A stretch of DNA of 64,000 nucleotides from [Phialemoniopsis] sp. UDSM-2020. Taxonomy: Eukaryota; Ascomycota; Sordariomycetes; Thyridiales; Thyridiaceae. The translations under genes and the position numbers were made by a program. The stretch spans positions 4,836,001-4,900,000 of the forward strand of contig JAEILZ010000002.1 in the NCBI GenBank assembly GCA_018873225.1. The letters run 5' to 3'. This document shows positions 48,228 to 59,926 of this stretch, piece after piece (within the stretch, counting starts at the first letter, position 1; every line of letters starts with the position of its first letter). The notes under the pieces are model-generated. The model was not told the origin of the DNA, searched no databases, and worked only from the letters and a program-made list of their open reading frames with translations.

Positions 48228-51200
48228 GATGAGGTTGGTCGAGCGTAGAAGCCGTGGAGGTCGAGATCATGCAGTGGCTACTAGCATTGGTAGTTGCGTA
48301 GTATGCTGTAGGGAGCAGACATAACTCGGCAAGAGTTCCGGCGACGAGGTTCTCATATATATATCCACGGGTATAGTTCCTGGAGGTGCAGGAAGCCAAT
48401 TTGCTGGTGTTAAAAATATGCTCTCGTATGCGGCTTGCAGAGGCGGCCTCGATAGAGAAGGTTTCCAAAGCCGAAGCCTCCTCGGGGTGGACGATCGATC
48501 ATGTAGATACACACCCTCGAGATGCTTGATTCATCCCACCATCGACTTTTGCCGGCGTGTACCGTGAAGGTAGTCCGGCCTTTAAAAGTGTTCGGTCACC
48601 GAAGACTCCAGAGTGATAATCAAATACTTACCCTATTGGGGAGCAGGCCAGTCAGGGGGCTGCGCCCCAAGCATCAGATGTGTAAAGCTACCCTGTACCA
48701 GGGGACCTGCCATCCAGGCGGCGAGCTGGTCTTGGGACCCCTGCAAGCAATCATTGCTGTATGCATTGTCCGGCAGCACAGTACCAACGCGGTTTTCTGA
48801 CGTGGAGCGTGTCATCAGGTGCTGCTTGTCCATCATCGGCCTTCTGCCAGATCAGTCTTAGCTGTGCACACTCGAGCTACAAGATCCGAGTCGCCGCTGC
48901 TGTGTTCTGGAGAGACCATGTGAAATCCGAGCGCTTTGAAAGTGCAACGTACTAACGGCCATCAAAGCACAACTAAGCGCTTTGACGATTCATCCTGCTC
49001 GAGGTTCACGGCACCCCACACAAGCAACGGACGTTTTTTTAGTAACGTGTGGAAACGAGGTGCGGGCGGTAGGCTTTCCGCAGAACAAGCATAGATGGAT
49101 GGGTCTGTACCTCTGGGAGAGCCGTGGACATGGGTATCCTGCCGCTGTCGGCAGGCGTGCCTAGACGTTGCGACCAAGGCAAGGGAATCGATGGCCATGG
49201 CCATGCTTGCAAGGGTGGGTCTCAAGGGCAACCTTCGGACTCCCCCATTTATAGCGAAATGAACATGGCAGCGAAGTAGCTTTACTTGACGCAGCACGGA
49301 ATCGTACAGCCCATCTTGATTCGAGTCGGATTAAACAAATTGAGACGTAGTGGGATCTGAGAGACATTTTCCCATTCTTTACTGAGCCAGTTCGCTTGAA
49401 CGTGTGTTGCAAAACATCGTGCATGTCGTCCCAAAAGCTAGCCGCCGATGGCAGCCTTGCCTTGCCGGTAGGGAGGAGCCTCAATAGGGAAAAGAGAAAA
49501 GCGACCTAGGACAGGGAATAGAGCTCACCCCAGTCATAATACGGGGATTAAAGGCAGCGTGGTGATTGGCTTGATAGCGACACGCCCCCATCCCACGGTG
49601 CCTCACATGTCACCCCTGCACCGCATCACCACATGTATCTCAAAAGCAGTGAGCAAGTGAGAAATGTAAAACGCAAGAATACGTCAATGGCTCAGGCCTG
49701 AAGCTCTATCAGCGGCAAGATAGATTGTCCTTGGGGAAATACCGTGCTGGAAGTCGACCGATTAGTCTATGACAAGCGATGGCGTGAGTTTTGCTTACCA
49801 AAAGCATCAAAGCTCGGCCACTTTGCACCAGTGAATAGAGCTATCGAGTCTCGCTTGAGGACTTCCGGCGTCTGTCTTGATTTGAAGTGTTTTATGATGA
49901 GCATGGGTCGCTTTCGATCTCGATGAATCGTTATATCAGTTGGGTCGATGACAGCTACTCTCAGATAGCCTGCATCCAGCCCCGGTCCTGAACAGAGTCT
50001 TCGCGACCATATGTTCCAGGGAGAAGGAGAGATTGAAGACATCCACCACCACATACAACACTGCACCTGACAATGAGTATTGTGTATCAGCGTATCGCAA
50101 ACAGAGCAGGATACAAACGCCATCCGTAGCCGCACAGAGAGCATTCACCGGAGTATTGTTAGTATGAGGCTAGTCTTCGGCATCACCAGATGTCTTGTGG
50201 ACAAGCACCACATACCTACCACAGATTCATAACAAGAGATTCAGCACTTCCAATGCACCGGTCTTGTCCTCTGTACCCTTGTACTGCGCCGGTATCTCTA
50301 TCTCCACAAGGCTGGGAAGGTCCCCAGCATAACTCATACGTCCGGCTTTGGCGGCAGTGTGCCTTGTGTCAGACGACACTCTGGGCCCGTGGTTGGCCGG
50401 GCGTCTTGCCACAATGTGAGAAGCATGAATGAGGAGTGACCCTTGATCGGCCATCTCGAGACACACGGTGACAGCTTCGGCGAAGCTGACTGATAAGCCA
50501 CCCACGCTCAAGCGGGATGACCACGTCTCTGGATCTCTGGCTGGAGATCCTGGCTGAGACCTGCCAAAGCTCGCCGGGTGCAAGAGTTGGGCTTCGTACG
50601 GGCGTCCGACCAGTTACACGCTGTCGTGATACCCTCGGATATAGCGCAAGTGTCACGTACTCTGGTCTATGCTGGGTGACAAGAGTTCGCGCAGTTTGCC
50701 GTAAATGGACATTCCGCTCGTCCATGAACTGCAGTGATTTGTAAGAGAGAATCATTCACGCTTGATATCATCAAGCTCCGGGCACCTGGATGAGTCGACG
50801 TGTGAGACAGGGATAAGATGAGCTTCCCAGCCTGCAGAAGGTCAATCGATGAGGTGTATCCACCACACAAACGCGGAGGAAGAAAGCAGCGACGAATAGG
50901 GGCTGATGATTCGATGGTGATGATCTGCAGCAACACCTGGTGGACATGCACGCTTCCCAGAGCATGGGTTGGGCCTGGGAAGGCTTGCATGGGATTTTGC
51001 TCAGCTTCCGAGTTGACAAGGTGAAAGGCTAAAGATGTTGATGGCCTGTTGGGCGACATGACTGGCTGGGTGGCAGGTGAGGTCGCATGGTCCAAGCACG
51101 TTCAAAGTTGGGTACCGGATTGGGTGCATTAGCGCACCGGGGCAACTAATTCCCCTCAACAGCCCCCGATAGGGTTGCATCAGCGCGCCAACGTCAGCCC

Positions 51201-54112
51201 AATTTAGCGGGCCTGTGCAAGGGCACAGCACTCTCTGCCCTCGCTGGGGAAGTTAGAACGCCTCCCTGTGAGCCCTGAGCCCTGTGGTGGACCGGGATAT
51301 TGCTCCTGCAAGCCATTTCTACTTCCTCGACAAGCGCGTTCTCAGAATAGAAAAGCAAATCTCTTGCGTATCGGGACATGTTTCTTCTCCCTTGTCTGAA
51401 TAACTACCATCTATGCTCGAATTTTAGCAGCCTCGAAGAGTTGCAGAGTCCACCAAGCCACGTTGTACGGCGTTATCAGCCGCACGCACGCCCCCGAGAT
51501 GGATTGTCCGGTGAGGACCAAATCACGGCGTCAACGGTTCGGGGCAGATATCAGCCTCACGCTCTTAGGACTGAGCATTGGGTCGGTATCATCCCACGCC
51601 TTCCAACACAACGTTTTACAGATATCGACCTACTTCTCCTCCCATGGCAAAGCCCTGATCGTGGTGGCTTAATGTCATCCTCCGGACTCCCGGTATTGTT
51701 GACACACATATCTGCATCGAGCGGCTCGTAGATTGTTGGGCACACAGCTGGCCGTGAGAGTGATGAGATAAAGATATGAACTTAATTATCCTGATTAAAC
51801 ATGTATGCAGGTAACAGGAACAAGCCTTTCTGCCTTCCGAGAACAGCCATTGGCAGGGAGAGGCGGCTTAACTCTTGCGCCGACCGCCGTTGTGATGCAA
51901 CGGATGTCCGGTGCCATGCTCCCAGAGTTCCTGACATCGAACCAGCTTGTGGGAGACCATGACCCAGTACCCTAATCATAAGATTTCTAATCATGCATTG
52001 CCTAGTACCACGCTGCCACGTTGAAGCGGACCCGGTTCAGGCTTCTGCCGGGCGTTGTTGTGAAGCAACCACTGGATCGGAATACCCAAATCGGCGAGCG
52101 CTGGACGGGAAAGACATCCGTAATCTTCTCTACTCCTAGAAGATACATCAGTGATGTGATGACAGGTGGACAACCTCTCGGCCGAATGGTCAAGCGCAAA
52201 AAGTCGGGCTGGGTCAAGCCGGGCTTCCAGCTTTTCGTCGTACGAAACCCTGGTGACAGTCATTCTACTAAACCTTCTGGTGTCGGTGAACCGTTGATTA
52301 TTTCAAGAAGGCATTTACAATCTATCGAATCGTTAGCTGGACGTTGGAATTCCTTGTCAGAAATGTCCCGAACACTGCTTGACATCTACGCATGGCTACC
52401 ATCTGCCGTACTATCTTCGACCCCCTTCTTGATCTGAGCTTTCTGCTTTCGTCAAGATCGTTACCCGTTTCTATAGCCCCAATGTCATGGTCTAAACAGT
52501 CTTTGCCTATTGCTGGAGACTTTGGGAAAGTCAAAAGCTTTGCCAATATTTGTGTCACCGGCCATCATGCTGGCCCTTGAAGGCGCCGATACCACTTGTT
52601 CTGCGAACCTGCAAGGCATACGGGCTCTCTCCAAACTTATCACTTCCCTTCAGCTTACCTGATGCTGAGCAATCGATATTGCTTTTGCCGCTGCCGCCTC
52701 GTGCTTGACGTGCCAGGCCTGCAGAATAGAGGAGTCCCCTTTGCTTCTGCAAATGTCCAAGGAAGCAGATCCGCTCGGCCATTTTGAGAACGTGGCTTCG
52801 GTTGTCATACCGCCGGGAACTCCTTGCTGTTCAACGATGGCTCCAATTCACAGGCTGGCACGATATCCAAGCTGCTGTCTCTCTGTGATTCCCACCAAAC
52901 TCAAAATGTTGTCCTCGAGAGACTTCCCATACACCGTTCGTATAAGCTTACCGCTACACTGGAACGAGGCCAAGCCACACGAACTTCCCGTCCGACGGCC
53001 CTCATCCGTAGCTTGTATGTCAAATATCACTTGTCTTCGACAGAGGAGAGTCAAACAACTCGGGGACATTCCTGCACATCGTAGCCATCCCGCTACATTC
53101 ATGCACTCTTGACACACATCGCCGAACGTGAATCCCATCCTCGACAGTCCATTCGCAGAGAGTGTTCCGTCAACGTCCAGTCCCTCACCTGGGTCTGGTC
53201 TGGGCTAGCTGAAAACGTCGTGCTCTCTCCGCACTTGCTCCAGGGACGCGCAAGCCCTACCTCCACTTGCTTCTTTCCTCACCTCTCCAACCTCCTCCCT
53301 CGACCTATGGGCGTACTGGTGCCTCTTGCCCAACGAAAACTCACGCCTCCAAGTCTCGAGCGACCCAAAGGACCGAGCCGTACATATTCTGATACACGAC
53401 GTGCATGCGTCACTAGTTGTTCTTCATCAGCCACCTCTCACATGTCGAGCATCACACATGATGGAATTCTCGCCGACCTCGTCACCGCCTCTGACAAACT
53501 GACTACAAGAAGATCCCTTGGCCTTTCTTCATGAGATCACATCTCAGCTTGTGCTTATCATAACCCTTCCGTTCCTCTGGCAACACTTGCTTTTGTTGGT
53601 TGGTCAGTACCACGCCAAGACCCTACCAGAACACTCGAACAAGAAAGCATCCGCCGATAGATGCTCTTACGTATAACACACGCACTTGACGTCCTCTTTC
53701 TGTTGGCATTCAAGAAGCACCTCACCTGCTATCCTCCCTCGGAAAACATCATTAGTATCACTATGCCTTTGGTACTATGATTGTTACTCATAAAAGGCCG
53801 TTCGAATGTAATCAATAACTCCATGTTACGACTACCTCTCGAAAGTCAGGATAACAATCTGGCAAAGAAATTCCAAACGAAGACTCGATCTGTCATAGAC
53901 ACCTTCCATCAAACGAACATTTATGCAACAACTCTTTCGCTAGCATCACGCTATCAACATGAACAGAACAACTTGACCAAGACACTATCACACTGTCAAT
54001 CCTTACACCCACAGAGGTAAGAGGAAGGTACGTCTCGTCTTATATCAATTAATATTAACGAAAAAAGGGGGATCAGATGCAAAATATTAAGCACAACGAC
54101 AGCTTCTGGACA
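48228..54112. other. 5.9-kb spacer upstream of the PKS
   Basis: Holds the PKS promoter at its left end and the 3' UTR of the multicopper oxidase at its right end. Short ORFs only, none recognisable. A pair of related segments (about 51115-51138 and 51172-51190, sharing a GCATnAGCGC core) is weak. I see no RNA gene or mobile element. Confidence 0.5.
48355..48364 (-). promoter_or_regulatory. putative TATA element of the PKS
   Basis: ATATATATAT 128 bp upstream of the PKS ATG on the minus strand, in an otherwise balanced sequence. Position and composition fit a core promoter. Predicted only. Confidence 0.4.
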
Positions 54113-56179
54113 CTACAAGCTCTTCCTGATCATCCGAGACTTAAACTTCGGCGTCGGAGCCGGCGTGTACATGGCACTATCAACAATGTCAGTCATCTAG
54201 CTGCCAACGCAAAATCATCCACAAGACTAGCAAATGGAACTTACCCGTTGTAGGTCGGGTCAGGGACCGTCTGCATACCACTCTGGTCGAGATAGTTCTG
54301 CGTGTTGCCGGCCGCGTTGCCCTGGTATGGGATATTCATCTTGCGACAATTGTCGATGTGGTCTTGGGGGAAAGTGGCATTTCGCAGTTGCTCTGGGGCC
54401 TCAATGAAAGTCGCAGTGAGTCCCATCTCAACATGCCATTCAATCTGTTTCATGTCAACATCTATTTGAAGCAGGGGAAGGGGTGTAGAGCTTGTGCTTA
54501 CATGACAGTGGAAGAGGTAAACACCAGGCCAATCGACCTTGAAACGAATGACGGCATACGAATTGGCATTGATGGAGACGGTGTCACGGCGGGGTCTCGA
54601 GTTCAGAGAAGAAGTGCTTCTACCAGACCACTTGCCCGCGTTGCTAGCGGGACGGTCAATGACTTGGAACTGGTGGCCGTGCAGGTGGAAGGGATGGATG
54701 GCCGCATCAATGTTATTGACGCCAACCTCGACGATGTCGCCCATCTTGAAAACAAAGGGATTGATAGCGCCGTACACCAGGGGGTTGGTATTGTCATTGC
54801 CTGTTGTGGCCACGGAGTACAAAGTGGGAACCTTTTGAGGGATCATGGGATTGCCGTTGAAGCAGGCACTGTGACAAACAAGGTCAGTCTCCTCTCCCAC
54901 TATCACTCATAGCCATTTGACACAACTCACCGAGGAATACCGTTCACGTCTTTGCAGAAAGTAAAGTCAAGCTTAACAGTCTTGGTGACAGGCCCGATTG
55001 GAGGTTCCGGGATAAGGGGGTCGAAATGCGAGTCGTCAACCGGCCTCCACTTCGCAACAACATCTTGCCGAGTGAAGTCACCAGCTGGGTCCATGGACAG
55101 ATAACCAGTGAAGTTGAACGGCCACCGGAGGGTGGCGTCGTTGGCAAAGTCGCGGTTGATGTCCAAGGAAACGAGGAACGGGTAGTTGCGCCGATCCCTG
55201 TCGATGGCCTCAATGAGCACGTCGTAGCGTTGTGCAGGCGACACGCGTAGCTGATAGGCATCGGTCTTCTGGACATAAGAACCGTCATTCATGATGACTT
55301 TCATGGTATGAGAGTCGAAATGAATCATGGCCGAGCCCAGCGCGGCGAAACTGATGATGCGCACTCGGTAAGTCTTGCCCTTGACGAAGTCGATCTTGCC
55401 GTTGCCGCCCTCATTCACTAGGAGCCCGTTGGGGATTGGAGGCTGGAATTGTGTGTTTTCAGGTTTAAGCATGGCCCGCACGAGGTCAATGCTTTGCGAG
55501 TGGTACCTAAGGTGGTGTCAGAATCTGATGTCACTTTCGCAAAAGGCAACAGGGAGTTCAGTGGAAGATGATCATACCAGTCAGAAACAGTAAGTATGAC
55601 TTCTTCGTCGTATTGTCCCTTGTACGGGTCGAGGGGATCGTGCACGATCATGGGCCCACGGAAACCATCAGGGTACTGTCCCATGTTATGAGAGTGATCT
55701 ATCACGAAGTTCAGTCTCATACTCAAGCGGAAATCATCGGAGAACAGCACGCGACTTACACCAATATGTTCCTGGAGCATCGACCTGTTGCTCAGCTTGT
55801 CAACGAAGATGGTCGACCGGAAGCCTGGCCCAATTGATTCACTCACCGTGAAAGTGTAGGTGATGGACGACTCTGGGGGCACTGGGCACTGAGTCACGCC
55901 ACTAGGCCCGTCCATATGATCAGTGTTGACTTGGTTGATCCCATGGAAGTGAACGCCAGTGGTCTGGTTCCCAAGCTTGTTGGTAACTTGGACGACGACC
56001 GTGTCGCCAACTGTTGCCTCGATCTTAGGGCAAGGCCACGCGCCATTGATGCCGATTACGGGCCTGGCGAAGCCATCTGGGGCAGCGTTGACCCAATTCA
56101 CCTCCCACTGGTAGGTGACAGTGCCTGCGTTGACACCAGCAGCAGCCAGAAGCAACAATGGGCTGGTAAAGAGACGCAT
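54113..56179 (-). CDS. secreted multicopper oxidase, Fet3/Abr1 family (laccase-like)
   Basis: Seven exons (56179-55847, 55784-55760, 55698-55578, 55506-54931, 54868-54502, 54444-54245, 54176-54113) give 561 residues. The start at 56179 yields a classic signal peptide ([18 protein letters not shown]); the upstream in-frame ATG at 56203 does not. Copper ligands are complete: H77/H79 (HFHG), H121/H123 (YHSHN), H410/H413/H415 (HPFHLH) and [12 protein letters not shown] at 472-483, with H478 and Leu483 in the axial position. '[23 protein letters not shown]' and '[11 protein letters not shown]' place it in the Fet3/Abr1 group rather than the asco-laccases. There is no C-terminal transmembrane anchor; the protein ends in a short basic tail. 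The Fet3 iron-site Glu appears replaced by Pro183. It may polymerise DHN in the wall, as proposed for Aspergillus Abr1. The link to the cluster rests on position only. Confidence 0.9.
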
Positions 56180-59100
56180 GACGACAACAGCACGACTAGA
56201 CAAGTGAAGAGTGGAGACCTAACGAGAGAAGGACAACGAACGCGCCGAGCAACGCTGCGAGCCAAGACAACGAGATGAACAGTAAATGAGCTCCTTGAGA
56301 AAGATCGTCCTACCTTTGTGCATCACAAGGGGGAACATGATGGTTTTAAGTGATGCATCAAGACACGCGAGCTGCAGAGGCCACCATGCGGAGGCACCCG
56401 CAGACGGAACGGCCAGTATCATCTGAAAAACCTTTGGTTCATCCGTTTTGCTGAAGGACGCCCAGCGGCGTCTAGAAGCAGGCATCATTTCGGCTGACCC
56501 CTGAAAATCAGCTGTGGCTTTGGCGTATTGCTCGTGGTATTGGAAAAGTTGAAAGCCGACTGGGACAAGGCGCCAGTAAGCCTCTTTTCGGCGATCCTTG
56601 TTTCCGCTTGGAAAGAAGAGAGGCCTTGTCACTCGAGTGGATGCAGCCCGGAGGTCCGTGGCTTGCATCCATCAGGGATGTCATTTGATGACATGGCAGA
56701 GAGGAGTTCAGCACATCGCAGCAGCTGCCATCCCGGTCGAAAAGTAGGAGAAGCTCAAGGAGGGTACTGTTGCCGCCGTATTTCTTCTGACGCAACGAAA
56801 AGGAATTGTCAACGTTCCGTGGCTGATATGTGTGGAGCTAAACATCAAGTGCTTAGGTATAGAGAAACTCTTTTCTCTCGGGACATGGTAGCCGTTTGAG
56901 CTTGTCTGCTGGGGTAAGGCTACTCTCAATCAAGCTTTGGAGCATGACTGGCTGCCAGGCTTCATGCACGAAAGAACCAAAAAAAGAAAAGTACAAAACA
57001 GGGCTAGAAGGTGGCTGACGAGACACTGGGTCTGATGTTGGTGTCAGATACATGACTTAGACTAAGAAAGATAGGTGTAGGCAAGAAAGTCAAATGTCAC
57101 CACCACGCGATATCTAGGCAGTCAGGGTGTAGCAGCAGACTAGAAATGCAAATGCCCAAGGTCATCACACAAGATGTGCAAGGTTGACGGGTCGGTGCCA
57201 ATCAAGATGCAGAGCTGGCACCATACTTGACGCAGCTTATGTCTGCACCGACAACGCGTAGGTACTTGTTCGGGAGGCTTCAGGCCCGGCACAACAAGCG
57301 ATGGCCAAGACATCTAGTCCAGCCCTAGCGAGACGATAGTAAAAGTTACACTTGTAAGATTGGCTTCAACAAAACAGCTGAGTGGCTTCCCCGAGTAAAG
57401 TAGTTTTATCACAGCCACGGAACAACAGAGACCATGCAGGAGAACGACACGAGTTCGCACTACCGCAAAAGAAAGCCCCTATCAACATGAGATGCGTTCA
57501 AAGGTTCAAAAACACACCAGATGGACACAGTGAAGGTGGAAGGATGGCGTCGTTCCTGAGCCGAACTAGGGGATCGAGAAGAGCCATACGAGAGCGAGAT
57601 TGGGACCTACATGCAAAGCCCGAGGGGCAGTGAATGATGGGTGGCCCGGGCAGTGCGTGGGGAGGCACGGCGCCGAACCGTTTGATCAGCAGTGAGAATT
57701 GACAGGTACACATGGCCGCCCAAGGCTGTGTGAACGGCCGGCCGATGAGTGACGCCGCTGTTGGCATTCAATATCATGGGATGAGGTTGAAAGAAGCATG
57801 GGGGAGCCACTGCTGTTTAGATTGGGGTTGCTATCCGCTGCCGGTACCGACTTTGGTCGGTCCCGTAGAGCGGGCCAACCACGGACCCCTGTATTGGTAG
57901 GGCGATCCACCGTAGGTACCTTTAGGGCGCTAGTTTAGGGGTCAGTCTTTTCCCCTCAGGTTGGGTCCCCAGGGCTGAAAGCCGACCTCCAGCGCATCTC
58001 TGCCTGTGGTGCTGACAAAAAGCCACTGAAGGGCCAAGAAATTGGGGGATAGGGACTGTGGATTTGTGACACCATCCATCATCAGCCATCAATCGATCGA
58101 CAATATGAAATTTGTTGACTATCGTACCCACAGGCCTGTCCCCAAGATACTTTGACAGTACTGGCAACAGGGATGGTCTCAAGATCACTCTTTTGATATC
58201 GTGTATCTAGGTCCCCACGACATGCAAGTGTCTGTAATCCTGCCAGCATGCCGCATGCAGACCTGACTAGACGCTTTTCTGCTAGAGATCAGCCGGGTCA
58301 GGTTGGGGCCCTCCGCGATCCACCACTTGGTGTGGACCAAGCAACTTGGCATGTGAAGAAGGGGGAAGACAATGTTCAAAGAAAGCGAGCTGATAACGAA
58401 ATACCATGTGTCCGCCTGGGAAGCCACCACCGCTAGGTGCTCTCTCGAGGCTGGTTCGCTTTGGCAGGTTGTGCTTGGCGCTGGCGCATTCTTCAGCTCG
58501 CATCTGAAGCGCACACGACCCAAAATGAAGATACGCATTGACAAGAGGAGGCTAAGGCAGTCCAAAAAGACCCTTGACTTGTGCTCGGTAGTGCCATCGT
58601 TTGAGCCGCCACTTGACAGGGGTCCGAGTTCAATCGCCGAAACTATTGAAGTGTCAACGGCGTGCAGCTGCTCGTCCAGCCACTCACGGCCCTTTCATTT
58701 CAGCTGCCTGCACCAGCAAGCTCTCTGGTTGGGCGGATGACATCACTTCGGTCTTGGGGACACATACGTGGACGAGCACTCGGTTTTCTTGCAGTCGCCG
58801 GTGAGCAAGCCACCGGCACCGCTCACACATTATGCAGACAATCAGATGATGGTCCCCCTCTGGTATGCGGTGTAGGAGGAAAAGGAGGAGGAGGAGGGCA
58901 AAAAGCAAGAAGTTGTGGGGAGCAAAGCTGCATCTCATACTCGGCCACTGACAGAGCTTCGCAGTCAATAGACCCACGCATTGCATGGTGCAAGACGTTT
59001 GTTGGGTCGAAATGGCGCTTTTTGGAGAGGATCTGGCAGCAGATACGAGAAACGGTTCAGTGGCCCATCCACCGTTACACAGACCCAAATGCAGACCGTA

Positions 59101-59638
59101 TTCCACAACGTTTTTCGAAGCCAGCTGCAGTGAAGACTGCAGTGAAGAGGCGTGAAACGGACAGGGGGGCAGAACCACATGTTACTTTGTCTAAAGCCTC
59201 CTAATACTCAGATCACCTGGCTGGTGACCCAGGCGTGGAACGAGGAGGTGATGGCTTCATTTGGCCCATGTGGTAATGAGTGGCTGTACATCGGCCAAGG
59301 CGGTCAGGGTCCAAGTGATCCCTTGACTTGCCTCCTCGGTTCGGAAGGCGCGGGTCGAAATGGTTTTCAGATCGAATCTCCCACGGCTGGCTGGCCTCGA
59401 GTGACCTCGGGACACCTCAGCTTCGTCACGATGCTGTTGTCTCTCGTTGATGACGCTCTGATTTCGCGTACATATGCACCATCTGTGCTACATAATATAT
59501 CTCCCGTGCATCTATCCTACGCTAAGGTGTGCCTTTTGGTGGTTGCTTTTTCTCGTCACGGGAGGGGAGGCAGCCACTGGCGTTCTAGACTTGAGGGAAA
59601 GGACTCGAAAGAAGGTCCCTATATTGTTTTCCGGCAGC
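56180..59638. other. 3.5-kb spacer upstream of the multicopper oxidase
   Basis: Holds the oxidase promoter; no convincing TATA box is visible close to the gene. Short overlapping ORFs only. A 12-bp tandem duplication (CTGCAGTGAAGA x2) lies at 59125-59148. No RNA gene or transposon seen. Confidence 0.5.
59125..59148 (+). repeat. 12-bp tandem duplication
   Basis: Two perfect adjacent copies of CTGCAGTGAAGA. Probably replication slippage; no function seen. Confidence 0.9.
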
Positions 59639-59926
59639 ATGCGTACTGTTATTGCTTCTCTTCGAGATTGCCTGCTTCCGACTTGCGGTGTGCGAGGCTG
59701 GTCATACGGTCAGCCCCTGTGCCACGGCGACCAAGCCGTCATCGACTGGCCTTATAGTATATGTCCACGCTGTGAGGCCGAGGTGAAAGTTCCCGAAGAC
59801 TTGATGCATGTCTCTGCCTTGCCGCGGCTTTCTCGGGACCTCAACAGGCTGGCTCCCATAGCTTTCGAGGTGAATAGATTAAATGACACGGCATTACGCG
59901 GCCTGGAAGCTTGCGTCTTTGAGTAA
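59639..59926 (+). CDS. doubtful small ORF with a CPRC motif
   Basis: A 95-codon ORF (MRTVIASLRDCLLP...) ending at TAA; the frame stays open upstream to 59474. The C-terminal half has protein-like composition: a CPRC pair, 'LPRLSRDLNRLAPIAF' and 'EVNRLNDTALRGLEA', which look helical and amphipathic. I do not recognise a family. It could be the last exon of a gene whose upstream exons I cannot place, a remnant, or chance. Nothing upstream supplies a convincing exon or promoter. Confidence 0.25.
   Translation: MRTVIASLRDCLLPTCGVRGWSYGQPLCHGDQAVIDWPYSICPRCEAEVKVPEDLMHVSALPRLSRDLNRLAPIAFEVNRLNDTALRGLEACVFE

Noticed and set aside
51100..51190. Two similar segments with a GCATnAGCGC core, considered as a direct repeat
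   Set aside because: Match is imperfect and short; could be chance.
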